A DNA stretch of 64,000 bases from Rhodobacter sp. (GTDB lineage: Bacteria > Pseudomonadota > Alphaproteobacteria > Rhodobacterales > Rhodobacteraceae), in contig JACKKE010000009.1 of assembly GCA_020637595.1 (NCBI GenBank), forward strand, positions 62,001 to 126,000, in the 5' to 3' direction. Both the position numbers and the translations under genes were made by a program. Below the pieces are notes generated by a model. It saw only the letters and a program-made list of their open reading frames with translations. It was not told the DNA's origin and searched no databases. Below, one piece after another: positions 18,495 through 26,603 of the stretch; position 1 is the first letter of the stretch; each line of letters starts with the position of its first letter.

Positions 18495-20164
18495 GCCCCT
18501 TTTCCGCCGCCGATCGGGCGTTCTATCGGGCGCAGGGCCTGTGGGGCGAGGAAACGGTGCCTGGGATGTTCGCGGCGACCTGCGCGCGGGTGCCCGACCG
18601 TCTGGCGCTGGTCGATGCGCCGAATCGGGCCGAAGTGTTCGAGGGCGCGCCGCGTCGCCTCACCTATGCGCAGATGCGCGCCGAGGTCGACCGGCTGGCC
18701 GGAGTCTTGCAGGCGCAGGGCATTCGCCCGGGGTCGCTGGTGGCGACGCAACTGCCGAATATCGTGGAAACCGTGCTGCTGTATCTGGCGCTCATGCAGA
18801 TCGGCGCGGTGCTCAGCCCGATCTCTATCGCCTACCGCTCGGCCGAGCTGCGTGACCTGGCCGGGGTGGCCGAATTCGACGCCTATATCTCGATCGCCCG
18901 GCTCAAGGGGCAGCCCTTTTATGCCGAGCGACTGGCCGCATTGCCACCCGCGGCGCGCCGCTTCGGGCTGGGCGAGGGGTTGCCCGATGGGGTCGTGCGA
19001 CTCGACACCGCCGAGGCGGGCGCGCCGCGGCCGGTCCCCCTCGACGCCGACGATCTGGTTGCCGTGTTCTGGACCTCGGGCACCGAGGGCGTGCCCAAGG
19101 CGGTGCCCAAGACGCACAACAATATGGTCTCCAGTTCGCTCGGTGCCTGGCGGCATCTGGACCTGCCTGATGGCACGAATGTGCTGGCGCCTTTTCCCTT
19201 TGTGAACGCGGCCGCGGTGGGCGGGCTGATGATGTGCTGGATGCGCACCGCCGGCGCGCTGATCCTGCACCATCCGTTCGATCTGGGCGTGTTCCTTGCG
19301 CAGCTCAAGTCCGAGGTGATCGGCTATACGATGGTGGCGCCGACGATCCTGACCTATCTGCGCGAACAGGCGCAGGATCCCGAATTGCGCCCGGCGCTGA
19401 AGCGATTGCTTGCCATCGGCACCGGCTCGGCCCCTGCCGACCCCGAGGTGCTGGCGGTGTTCCAACACGATCTGGATGTGCCGGTGGCGAATTTCTTTGG
19501 CTCGAACGAGGGTGCGCAGATGTGTTCGACGGTGGCGCGCGTGCCTGACCCGCGCCTGCGAGCGATCTCGTTTCCGCGTGACGGGGACGAGAACTGGGAA
19601 CCGGGTCTGCGCACCGCGAACGGCGGCACCTACAAGCTGGTGGATCCGGCCAGCGGGCAGCCGGTGGTCGAACCCGGCGCGCTGGGCGAAATGTATCTGC
19701 GCGGGCCGACCCTGATGCCCGGCTATTTCTCGCGCGAGGGGATCGACCGTGGCAAGTTCACGGTCGACGGCTATTTCGCCTCGGGCGACCTGTTCCGCAT
19801 TTCCGAGTGCGGCAGCCTGATCCAGTTCCATGCCCGGCTGCGCGAACTCATCGTGCGCGGCGGGATGAAGATCTCGCCGGTCGAGTTGGACAACGCGCTG
19901 TCCGCATTGCCGGGCGTGCGCGAGGTTGCCGTGGTGGCCTATGCCGATCCGCAGATGGGCGAAAAGGTCTGCCTGGTCGCCGTCATGCTGCCCGGGCAGG
20001 TGCTGGATCTGGCGGCGGTGACCGCGTTTTGCGACCGCGCCGGGCTTGCGCGGTTCAAATGGCCCGAGCGGCTGGAATTCCGCGACGCCCTGCCGCGCAC
20101 CCCGCTGGCGAAACTGGACCGCAAGGCGCTGGCCCGTTGGCTGGCGGACAAGGAGGCGACATGA
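18491..20164 (+). CDS. AMP-forming acyl-CoA synthetase/ligase
   Basis: 557 aa, ANL superfamily. The adenylate loop is TSGTEGVPKAVPKTH, followed by FFGSNEGAQ (A4-like region), GYFASGDLFR, the hinge RGGMKISPVELD and the terminal catalytic-type Lys in TPLAKLDRKAL. It activates a carboxylic acid to its CoA thioester. The ATG overlaps the previous stop, and its own stop overlaps the ABM-domain gene. It is probably the committing step of this operon's pathway, with thiolases further down to use the product. The acid (cinnamate-like, cyclic or fatty) cannot be assigned. Confidence 0.87.
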   Translation: MSPFSAADRAFYRAQGLWGEETVPGMFAATCARVPDRLALVDAPNRAEVFEGAPRRLTYAQMRAEVDRLAGVLQAQGIRPGSLVATQLPNIVETVLLYLALMQIGAVLSPISIAYRSAELRDLAGVAEFDAYISIARLKGQPFYAERLAALPPAARRFGLGEGLPDGVVRLDTAEAGAPRPVPLDADDLVAVFWTSGTEGVPKAVPKTHNNMVSSSLGAWRHLDLPDGTNVLAPFPFVNAAAVGGLMMCWMRTAGALILHHPFDLGVFLAQLKSEVIGYTMVAPTILTYLREQAQDPELRPALKRLLAIGTGSAPADPEVLAVFQHDLDVPVANFFGSNEGAQMCSTVARVPDPRLRAISFPRDGDENWEPGLRTANGGTYKLVDPASGQPVVEPGALGEMYLRGPTLMPGYFSREGIDRGKFTVDGYFASGDLFRISECGSLIQFHARLRELIVRGGMKISPVELDNALSALPGVREVAVVAYADPQMGEKVCLVAVMLPGQVLDLAAVTAFCDRAGLARFKWPERLEFRDALPRTPLAKLDRKALARWLADKEAT

Positions 20165-20505
20165 GCGACGCGATCACCTGGGTGATGGAGGCAACCCTGC
20201 CCGAGGGCAAGCGCCCCGAACTGGAAGCCCTGATGCGCGAGATGACCGAGGCGACGCGCGCGAATGAGCCGGGCTGTGGTCTCTATGACTGGTTCATCAG
20301 CGCCGACGGCACCGCCTGTCATATCCTGGAAAGCTATGCCGACGATGCGGCGCTGATGACGCATATCGGGAATTTCAATCGCCTCTATGCGCGTCGTTTG
20401 TTCAGCGTGATCAGGCCGAGCAAGCTGACGGTTTACGGATCGCCCTCGGAAGAGGGACGCGCGGCACTGGCGCCTCTGCGGCCGGTGTTCCTGGATCGGC
20501 TGTAA
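20161..20505 (+). CDS. Antibiotic biosynthesis monooxygenase (ABM)-domain protein
   Basis: 114 aa. Ferredoxin-like ABM fold: ITWVMEATLPEGKRPELEALMREM, then CGLYDWFISADGTACHILESYADDAALMTH, matching the usual strand-helix-strand pattern of these small dimers. Some oxidise quinol-type substrates without cofactors, others only bind. Translationally coupled to the ligase by an ATGA overlap. It may modify a phenolic intermediate; function is open. Confidence 0.75.
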   Translation: MSDAITWVMEATLPEGKRPELEALMREMTEATRANEPGCGLYDWFISADGTACHILESYADDAALMTHIGNFNRLYARRLFSVIRPSKLTVYGSPSEEGRAALAPLRPVFLDRL

Positions 20506-20639
20506 TCCGCGCTGCCCGCAGGGGCGGCGGAACGATTAATTTTCGGGCGAAGTGAAAAGTTCATTGACAGATGTCCATTTCGCCGGAATCATGGGTTCAA
20601 TAACGTTATCTATTGTGACCACCTCAGGGGGAGCGAGCC
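20506..20639 (+). promoter_or_regulatory. Internal promoter region ahead of cleavage oxygenase 2
   Basis: An AT-richer 134-base gap inside an otherwise tightly packed operon. TTGACA stands at 20564-20569, but the -10 element is not clear (AATCAT at 17-base spacing is poor). CCGGAATCATGGGTTC at about 20582-20597 weakly resembles the palindrome at 16762. GGGGGAG precedes the ATG at 20640. Suggests separate control of genes from 20640 on. Confidence 0.4.
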
Positions 20640-22136
20640 ATGAGCGTTGAAGTCGTCAAGCGGTTCAAAGGGAACATCGAACCCGGGGATCACCCGTATC
20701 TGCAGGGCCCCTGGAGTCCGCAGCACGAGGAGGTCAACGCCGATGACCTCGTTGTTCTTGAGGGTGAGGTGCCCAAAGACATCGACGGGGTGTATCTGCG
20801 CAACACCCAGAACCCGCTGCATCAGGCGCTGAGTCGCTACCATCCGTTTGACGGCGACGGCATGATCCACATGGCCGCGTTTCGTGATGGAAAGGTGCAG
20901 TATCGCAACCGTTTTATCAAAACCAAAGGTCTGGCGGCCGAGATCGAAGCCGGTGAGCGCCTCTGGGCAGGGCTGATGGAAGATCCGGCGATGTCCAGGC
21001 GTCCTGGCTGGGGTGCGCATGGGGCGCTGAAGGATGCGAGTTCCACGGACGTCGTGGTGCATGCGGGCAAGGCCCTGACGACCTATTACCAGTGCGGCGA
21101 GGGGTATCGCATGGATCCGCTGACGCTGGCGGAAATCGACATCCCCGACTGGTCGCCCGAGGACGGCATCTCGGCCCATACCAAGGTCGATGAGCACACC
21201 GGCGAACTGCTGTTCTTCAACTACTCGAAGAAGCCGCCGTTCATGCATTACGGCGTCGTCGACAAGAACGACACGCTGGTGCACTACGTCCCGGTGCCGC
21301 TGCCCGGGCCGCGCCTGCCGCATGACATGGCCTTCACCAAGAACTACGCGATCCTCAACGATTTCCCGCTCTACTGGGATCCCGAGGCGCTGAAATCCGA
21401 CAAGCATGTGGTGCGGTTCTACAAGGACCAGCCCTCGCGCTTTGCCATCATTCCGCGCCGTGGCCAGCCCGAGGACATCATGTGGTTCGAGGCTGCGCCG
21501 ACCTTCGTGCTGCATTGGCTCAACGCCTATGAAGAGGGCGACGAGATCGTGCTCGACGGCTACTTCCAGGAAGAGCCGATGCCGACCAATTACGAGGGCG
21601 CGCTGCCGGGCTATGAGCGAATGATGTCCTATCTGGACCAGCACAAGATGGGCACCAAGCTGCATCGCTGGCGGTTCAACCTGAAGACCGGCAAGACGAC
21701 CGAGCAGCGGCTGGACGACCGGATCATGGAATTCGGCATGTTCAACCAGAAATACGCCGGGCTGCCCTATCGCTATGCCTATTCCGCGCTTCAGGTGCCG
21801 GGCTGGTTCATCTTCAACGGCTACGTCAAGACCGACCTGCAAACCGGCGAGAGCTGGGAGATCAAGCTGCCTGAGGGGCAGTTCGCCTCGGAAGCGCCGT
21901 TTGCGCCCCGCGTGAATGCCAAGGATGAGGATGACGGCTATCTGGTCACCTTCATCATCAATGAAACGACCGGCAAATCCGAAGTCGCGCTGATCGACTG
22001 CAAGCGGTTCGCGGATGGTCCGGTCTGCCGGGTGCAACTGCCGCACCAGATGGCCTCGGGGACGCATTCGTGCTGGGCGAACGGCGTGGATTTCCGCGAT
22101 GGCGGGATCCTGGCACGCGCGGCGATGGGCGGCTGA
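20640..22136 (+). CDS. Carotenoid/lignostilbene cleavage oxygenase 2
   Basis: 498 aa Fe(II) cleavage oxygenase with all four ligand histidines: H180 (SAHTKVDEHTGEL), H228 (PHDMAFTKNYAIL), H292 (FVLHWLNAYEEGD) and H476 (SGTHSCWANG). The third ligand region has Trp where the other two paralogues have Ile or Val, and the fourth is THSCW rather than FH. It differs visibly from its neighbours around the substrate tunnel. Followed directly (4 bases) by paralogue 3. Soluble, no signal peptide. Substrate unresolved: stilbene, phenylpropene or apocarotenoid type. Confidence 0.9.
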   Translation: MSVEVVKRFKGNIEPGDHPYLQGPWSPQHEEVNADDLVVLEGEVPKDIDGVYLRNTQNPLHQALSRYHPFDGDGMIHMAAFRDGKVQYRNRFIKTKGLAAEIEAGERLWAGLMEDPAMSRRPGWGAHGALKDASSTDVVVHAGKALTTYYQCGEGYRMDPLTLAEIDIPDWSPEDGISAHTKVDEHTGELLFFNYSKKPPFMHYGVVDKNDTLVHYVPVPLPGPRLPHDMAFTKNYAILNDFPLYWDPEALKSDKHVVRFYKDQPSRFAIIPRRGQPEDIMWFEAAPTFVLHWLNAYEEGDEIVLDGYFQEEPMPTNYEGALPGYERMMSYLDQHKMGTKLHRWRFNLKTGKTTEQRLDDRIMEFGMFNQKYAGLPYRYAYSALQVPGWFIFNGYVKTDLQTGESWEIKLPEGQFASEAPFAPRVNAKDEDDGYLVTFIINETTGKSEVALIDCKRFADGPVCRVQLPHQMASGTHSCWANGVDFRDGGILARAAMGG

Positions 22137-22140
22137 GGCG

Positions 22141-23625
22141 ATGGGGCTGGATCATATCCCCGAGCCGCAGGACTGGTTCGTGCCGAACGCCAGCATGGCC
22201 GGGCCGTTCGCGCCCGTCCATGCCGAGGTGGTCGCGCAGGACCTTGAGGTCATCGGCGAACTGCCGGCCGACCTCAACGGGATGTATGTCCGCAACGGCC
22301 CCTCTCCGGCCCATGCGCCGCATGGCAAGTATCACTGGTTCGACGGCGACGGGATGCTGCATTCCGTCCGCTTTCAGGGCGGGCGGGCCACCTATCGCAA
22401 CCGCTGGGTGGAAACCGACGGGCTCAAGGCCGAGACCGCGGCGGGTCAGTCGCTCTGGCCGGGCCTCAAGGAGCGGATGCCGGAAGGCGCGCTGCCTGAC
22501 GATGCGATGAAGAACACCTCGAACACCGATGTGAAGTTTCACAACGGCAAGCTCTATTCGATGTGGTATCGCGGTGGCTCGGTCTATACCGTCGATCCCG
22601 GAAGCCTGACCACGCTGGGCAAGCTCGAGGCCGACCCGCGTCTGGTCGGTCTCCAGATCTCGGCGCACAGCCGGGTCGATGAGGCGACGGGCGAGTTCGT
22701 CTTTTTCGCCTATGGCAACCGTCATCCCTATATGCACCACGGTGTCATCGGCGCGGACGGGGCGCTGAAATCGCTGGTCCCGGTCGAATTGCCCGGCCCG
22801 CGGCTGCCGCATGACATGGCGATCACGCGCAATTATTCCGTGCTGCACGACTTCCCGCTGATCAACAATCCTGAGGCTCTGGCGCGGGGTCGCTACAGTC
22901 TGGAATTCCGTCAGGACTGGCCCACCCGCTTTGCGGTGATCCCGCGTCATGGCAGTGCCGATCAGATCCGCTGGTTCGAATTCCAGCCGCGCTACATGCT
23001 GCATGTGGCGAACGCCTGGGAGGAAGTGAACGCGGCCGGCGAGACCGAGGTGGTCATGCTGGGCACGCCCTATGCCAATCCGCGCGGCTATGACGGCGGG
23101 CTGGATGTGCAGCGCTTGCTGTTCACCATCGGCACGCAGGGCACCGATTATGAATTCTACCAGTGGCGCATGAACCTGACGACGGGAGCGACGAAAGAGG
23201 GGGTCGTGGACGACATCCTCAACACCGAATTCCCGATGATCAACAGCCGCTTCCAGGGGGTGAAGAACCGCTTCACCTATAACGTGCTGATGGGCCGCCC
23301 GCGCACGCTTGAGCAGCCGCATTTCGCCGGGCTGGTCAAGTATGACCTGCAAACCGGCGCCGCGCTGGCCTATCACCCGGGCGAGGGTTACTGGTTTTCG
23401 GAAGCGCCCTTTGCCCCCCGTGATGGCGCGGTGGACGAGGATGACGGCTATGTCGTCGGCTTCGTGTGGAACGGGCTGGCGAACCGCTCGGAAGTCTGGG
23501 TCACCGATGCGCGCGACATCGCCAAAGGGCCGGTCGCGCGGGTGATCCTGCCGCAGCGGGTGCCGCACGGGTTCCATTCCTGCTGGGTGCGCGAGGATCA
23601 GCTCAGCGCCGCGAAGGTCGCGTGA
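22141..23625 (+). CDS. Carotenoid/lignostilbene cleavage oxygenase 3
   Basis: 494 aa. Iron ligands H176 (SAHSRVDEATGEF), H224 (PHDMAITRNYSVLHDFPL), H288 (YMLHVANAWEEV) and H479 (GFHSCWVRE). Overall wording, such as NTSNTDVKFHNGKLYSMWY, is closer to paralogue 1 than to paralogue 2. The ATG at 22141 is four bases after the previous stop. Its TGA overlaps the lipocalin-like start (TGATG). Tandem paralogues on one message suggest sequential or substrate-split cleavage, or a hetero-oligomer. Confidence 0.9.
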   Translation: MGLDHIPEPQDWFVPNASMAGPFAPVHAEVVAQDLEVIGELPADLNGMYVRNGPSPAHAPHGKYHWFDGDGMLHSVRFQGGRATYRNRWVETDGLKAETAAGQSLWPGLKERMPEGALPDDAMKNTSNTDVKFHNGKLYSMWYRGGSVYTVDPGSLTTLGKLEADPRLVGLQISAHSRVDEATGEFVFFAYGNRHPYMHHGVIGADGALKSLVPVELPGPRLPHDMAITRNYSVLHDFPLINNPEALARGRYSLEFRQDWPTRFAVIPRHGSADQIRWFEFQPRYMLHVANAWEEVNAAGETEVVMLGTPYANPRGYDGGLDVQRLLFTIGTQGTDYEFYQWRMNLTTGATKEGVVDDILNTEFPMINSRFQGVKNRFTYNVLMGRPRTLEQPHFAGLVKYDLQTGAALAYHPGEGYWFSEAPFAPRDGAVDEDDGYVVGFVWNGLANRSEVWVTDARDIAKGPVARVILPQRVPHGFHSCWVREDQLSAAKVA

Positions 23626-24029
23626 TGCTGAACGGCACCTGGCATCTGGTGGGATGGGAGATCGAGGTCGAGGGCCGCGTGACGCAGCCCTTTGGCCCCA
23701 ACCCCACCGGGTTGATCCACTACACCGAGGATGGCGGCATGTCCGCCTGCATCGCGCGGGCGGATCGGCCCCGCTGGTCCACTGGCAACCCGCGCAACGC
23801 GCCCGAGGGTGAGCGTCTGGCCGCGTTCGAAAGCTATTTCCATTACGCCGGCACCTGGCGGATCGAGGAGCGCGCGGGCCGCAGCGTGGTGGTGCATTCG
23901 GTGACGCACTCGTTGAACCCCGATTTCGTCGGCTCGCAGCAGGTGCGCAACGTGGATCTGGACGGCGACAACCTGACGCTTTCGGCGCAGGAAGGTCCCC
24001 GGTTCCATCGCCTCAGGTGGAGGCGCTGA
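23625..24029 (+). CDS. Lipocalin-like domain protein
   Basis: 134 aa. Matches the bacterial lipocalin-like domain in pattern: GTWHLVGWEIE at the N-terminus, then PFGPNPTGLIHYTEDGGMSACI, and AGTWRIEE later. No signal peptide, so cytoplasmic. Such proteins are often found with aromatic or terpenoid enzymes and may bind a hydrophobic ligand. It is coupled by TGATG overlaps on both sides, between a cleavage oxygenase and a PaaN-like dehydrogenase, so carrying the aldehyde product is possible; that is inference. Confidence 0.75.
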   Translation: MLNGTWHLVGWEIEVEGRVTQPFGPNPTGLIHYTEDGGMSACIARADRPRWSTGNPRNAPEGERLAAFESYFHYAGTWRIEERAGRSVVVHSVTHSLNPDFVGSQQVRNVDLDGDNLTLSAQEGPRFHRLRWRR

Positions 24030-25693
24030 TGTTCGACCATCACGCCACTTTCCAGCGCGCGCAAGCGGCCTGCGCCAGCCGCGAGTGCTGGTCGCCTTAT
24101 CCCGAGATGCCCAGGCTCTATCCCGATGCCGAGACTGCCGCGCCCCGGGGCGAGGCCGCGTTTCAGGCGATGCTGGGCAAACCCTTTGCGCTGGATCTGC
24201 CCGGCGTGACCGGATGGGTGGGCGAAGAGGTCTCGCCCTATAGGCAGGCGCCGTTGGGGATCACCTATCCGCAGGCCGATCCTCAGGCCCTGTTCGCCGC
24301 CGCCAAAGCCGCCCTCCCCGGCTGGGCGGCGGCAGACATCGACACGCGGCTGATGCTGCTGATGGAGGGGCTGGATCGTCTCTATGCCCGCCTGTTCACG
24401 CTGGTTCCGGCGGTCATGCACACCGCTGGACAAAGCTACAACATGGCCTATGCCGGGTCGGGCGTGAACGCGCTGGACCGCGGGATTGAGGCGCTGGTTC
24501 ATGCCGAACAGGCGATGCGCAGCGTGACGCCCCGGGCCGAGTGGACGCGCAGGTTCGGCCGCGACGAGATCCGCCTGGACAAGACCTATCGCCTGATCCC
24601 GCGCGGGGTGGCGGTGTGTTTCACCTGCGCCAGCTTCGCCACCTGGAATGCCTGGCCGTCGATGCTGGCCAGCCTTGCCACGGGCAATGCGGTGATCGTG
24701 AAGCCGCACCCCGCCAGCGTGCTGCCGATGGCGATCACCGTGCAGGTGTTCCGCGATCTCCTGGCTGAACAGGGGTTCGACCCCAATCTGGTGACGCTGT
24801 GCATGGACACGGTGGCCGATCCGCTGGGCAAGGTGCTGATCAAGCACCCCGATTGCGCGATCGTGGATTTCACCGGGTCCGCGCGCTTTGGCCAATGGGT
24901 CGAGGCCAACGCCCATCCCGCCATCGCCTTTACTGAAACCTCGGGCTGCAACACCGTGGTGCTGGCCGGGGCCGAGGATCTGGATGCCGCCGTCCGCGCG
25001 CTGGCGACGACGATGAGCCTGTTCTCGGCGCAGATGTGCACGAGCCCGCAGAACGTCTATCTGCCGCCCAGTGTGGACACGCCCGATGGCCCCGTGCCGC
25101 GCGACGTGGTGGCCGCAAAGCTGGCCGATGCGATTGCCGCGCTTACGCAGGACCCGCGCAAGGCGGCGATGATCCTGGCCAGCGTGCAGGCGCCGCAGAC
25201 GCTGGGGCTGATCCAGTGGGTGCGCGACCAGGCCAAGGGCCGTGTGCTGCTGGACAGCCGCGCCTATGACCACCCCGACTTCCCCAATGCCCGCACGGCA
25301 ACGCCGCTGTTGGTGCAGGTCGGCAAGGAGGACCGCGACCTCTATGCCGAGGAACGCTTTGGCCCCATCGGTTTCGTCATCGACTGCGACAGCTCCGAGG
25401 ATGCATTGCATCAGGCGACCGAGGATGCGCGCCTGAACGGGGGCATCACCGGCTTTCTCTATGCCCGGGACGAGGGGTTCATCACCCGCGCCGAGGCCGC
25501 CTATGCCCGCGCGGGTGCGCAACTGACGATCAACCTGACAGGCGCGATGCCGCTCAATTTCGCCGCTGCCTATTCCGATTACCACGTCACCGGCCTCAAT
25601 GGCGCGGGCAATGCCACGCTGACCAGCCTGGCCTTTGTCGCATCGCGTTTCGCCGTGACCCAATCCCGTCGACCTACGAGGACCCATGACTGA
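24029..25693 (+). CDS. PaaN-like aldehyde dehydrogenase
   Basis: 554 aa aldehyde dehydrogenase superfamily protein resembling the PaaN_2 branch (long N-terminal extension, no hydratase domain). Visible: FTCASFATWNAWPSMLASL, VIVKPHPASVLP for NAD binding, FTETSGCN with the general-base Glu, and the catalytic C337 in SAQMCTSPQN. The GGTGGAGG site at 24016-24023 supports the ATG at 24029; an earlier ATG at 24017 overlaps that site. It lies downstream of cleavage oxygenases, which yield aldehydes, so oxidising one cleavage product is the natural reading. No other phenylacetate (paa) genes are in the window. Confidence 0.82.
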   Translation: MFDHHATFQRAQAACASRECWSPYPEMPRLYPDAETAAPRGEAAFQAMLGKPFALDLPGVTGWVGEEVSPYRQAPLGITYPQADPQALFAAAKAALPGWAAADIDTRLMLLMEGLDRLYARLFTLVPAVMHTAGQSYNMAYAGSGVNALDRGIEALVHAEQAMRSVTPRAEWTRRFGRDEIRLDKTYRLIPRGVAVCFTCASFATWNAWPSMLASLATGNAVIVKPHPASVLPMAITVQVFRDLLAEQGFDPNLVTLCMDTVADPLGKVLIKHPDCAIVDFTGSARFGQWVEANAHPAIAFTETSGCNTVVLAGAEDLDAAVRALATTMSLFSAQMCTSPQNVYLPPSVDTPDGPVPRDVVAAKLADAIAALTQDPRKAAMILASVQAPQTLGLIQWVRDQAKGRVLLDSRAYDHPDFPNARTATPLLVQVGKEDRDLYAEERFGPIGFVIDCDSSEDALHQATEDARLNGGITGFLYARDEGFITRAEAAYARAGAQLTINLTGAMPLNFAAAYSDYHVTGLNGAGNATLTSLAFVASRFAVTQSRRPTRTHD

Positions 25694-26603
25694 CGCCCTC
25701 CGCCTGCCGGTCTTTGCCGCGCCCATGTTTCTGGTTTCCGGCCCCGATCTGGTGATCGCCGCCTGCAAGGCCGGGATCGTCGGCTCTTTCCCCACGCCCA
25801 ACTGCCGCACGGTCGAGCAGCTGGACGAGTGGATGACCCGCATCGTGGCCGAGGTGGGCGATGCGCCCTGGTGCGCCAATCTGGTCACGCATTCCACCAA
25901 CGCCCGCCTGCCGCAGGACTTGGCGCTGATCGCCAAGCACAAGCCGCCCTTCGTGGTGACGGCGCTGGGCTCGCCCAAGCCGGCCATCGAGACGGTGCAC
26001 GCCTATGGCGGCATGGTGATCGCCGATGTGACCTCGCCCAAACTGGCGCGCAAGGCGATCGAAGCCGGGGCTGACGGGCTGGCCTGCATCTGCACCGGCG
26101 CGGGCGGGCACACCGGCACGCTTTCGCCCTTTGCCTTTGTCAGCGCGGTGCGGCAGTTCCACAAGGGGCCGCTGATCGTCGGCGGGGGCATCAGCGATGG
26201 CTGGGGCATCGCCGGGGCGATCGCGGCTGGCGCGGATTACGTCTATATGGGCACGTCCTTTATCGCGGCGGCTGAAAGCCTGGCCTCGCAGGAGTACAAG
26301 GACATGCTGGCCGCCGCGCAGATCGAGGATCTGCTGGTCAGCGCCGGGATCACCGGCACGCCGGCAAGCTGGCTGAAACCGTCGCTCAAGGCGAACGGGT
26401 TTGACCCGGCGGCGATGCCTGACGCCCCCGACCGCGCCTATGACAGCAGCCAGAGCCTGAAGGGCAAACGCTGGGCCGATGTCTGGTCGGCGGGGCAGGG
26501 TGTGGGCGCCGTCAACGCGACCGAACCTGCCGCTGTCATCGTCGATCGTCTGGCGGGCGAATACGCCGCCGCAACCGCCCGTTTCACCAAAGGTGCCGCA
26601 TGA
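25686..26603 (+). CDS. Nitronate monooxygenase-like flavoprotein 2
   Basis: 305 aa FMN TIM barrel, paralogue of 17562-18494. Shared segments include FAAPMFLVSGPDLVIAACKAG, NLVTHSTNARLP, VTALGSPKPAIETVHAYGG and the active-site GAGGHTGTLSP. It differs mostly in the last third. The ATG overlaps the preceding stop by eight bases and its stop overlaps the thiolase start (ATGA). Two copies in one operon suggest two related flavin steps or two substrate stereoisomers. Confidence 0.8.
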   Translation: MTDALRLPVFAAPMFLVSGPDLVIAACKAGIVGSFPTPNCRTVEQLDEWMTRIVAEVGDAPWCANLVTHSTNARLPQDLALIAKHKPPFVVTALGSPKPAIETVHAYGGMVIADVTSPKLARKAIEAGADGLACICTGAGGHTGTLSPFAFVSAVRQFHKGPLIVGGGISDGWGIAGAIAAGADYVYMGTSFIAAAESLASQEYKDMLAAAQIEDLLVSAGITGTPASWLKPSLKANGFDPAAMPDAPDRAYDSSQSLKGKRWADVWSAGQGVGAVNATEPAAVIVDRLAGEYAAATARFTKGAA

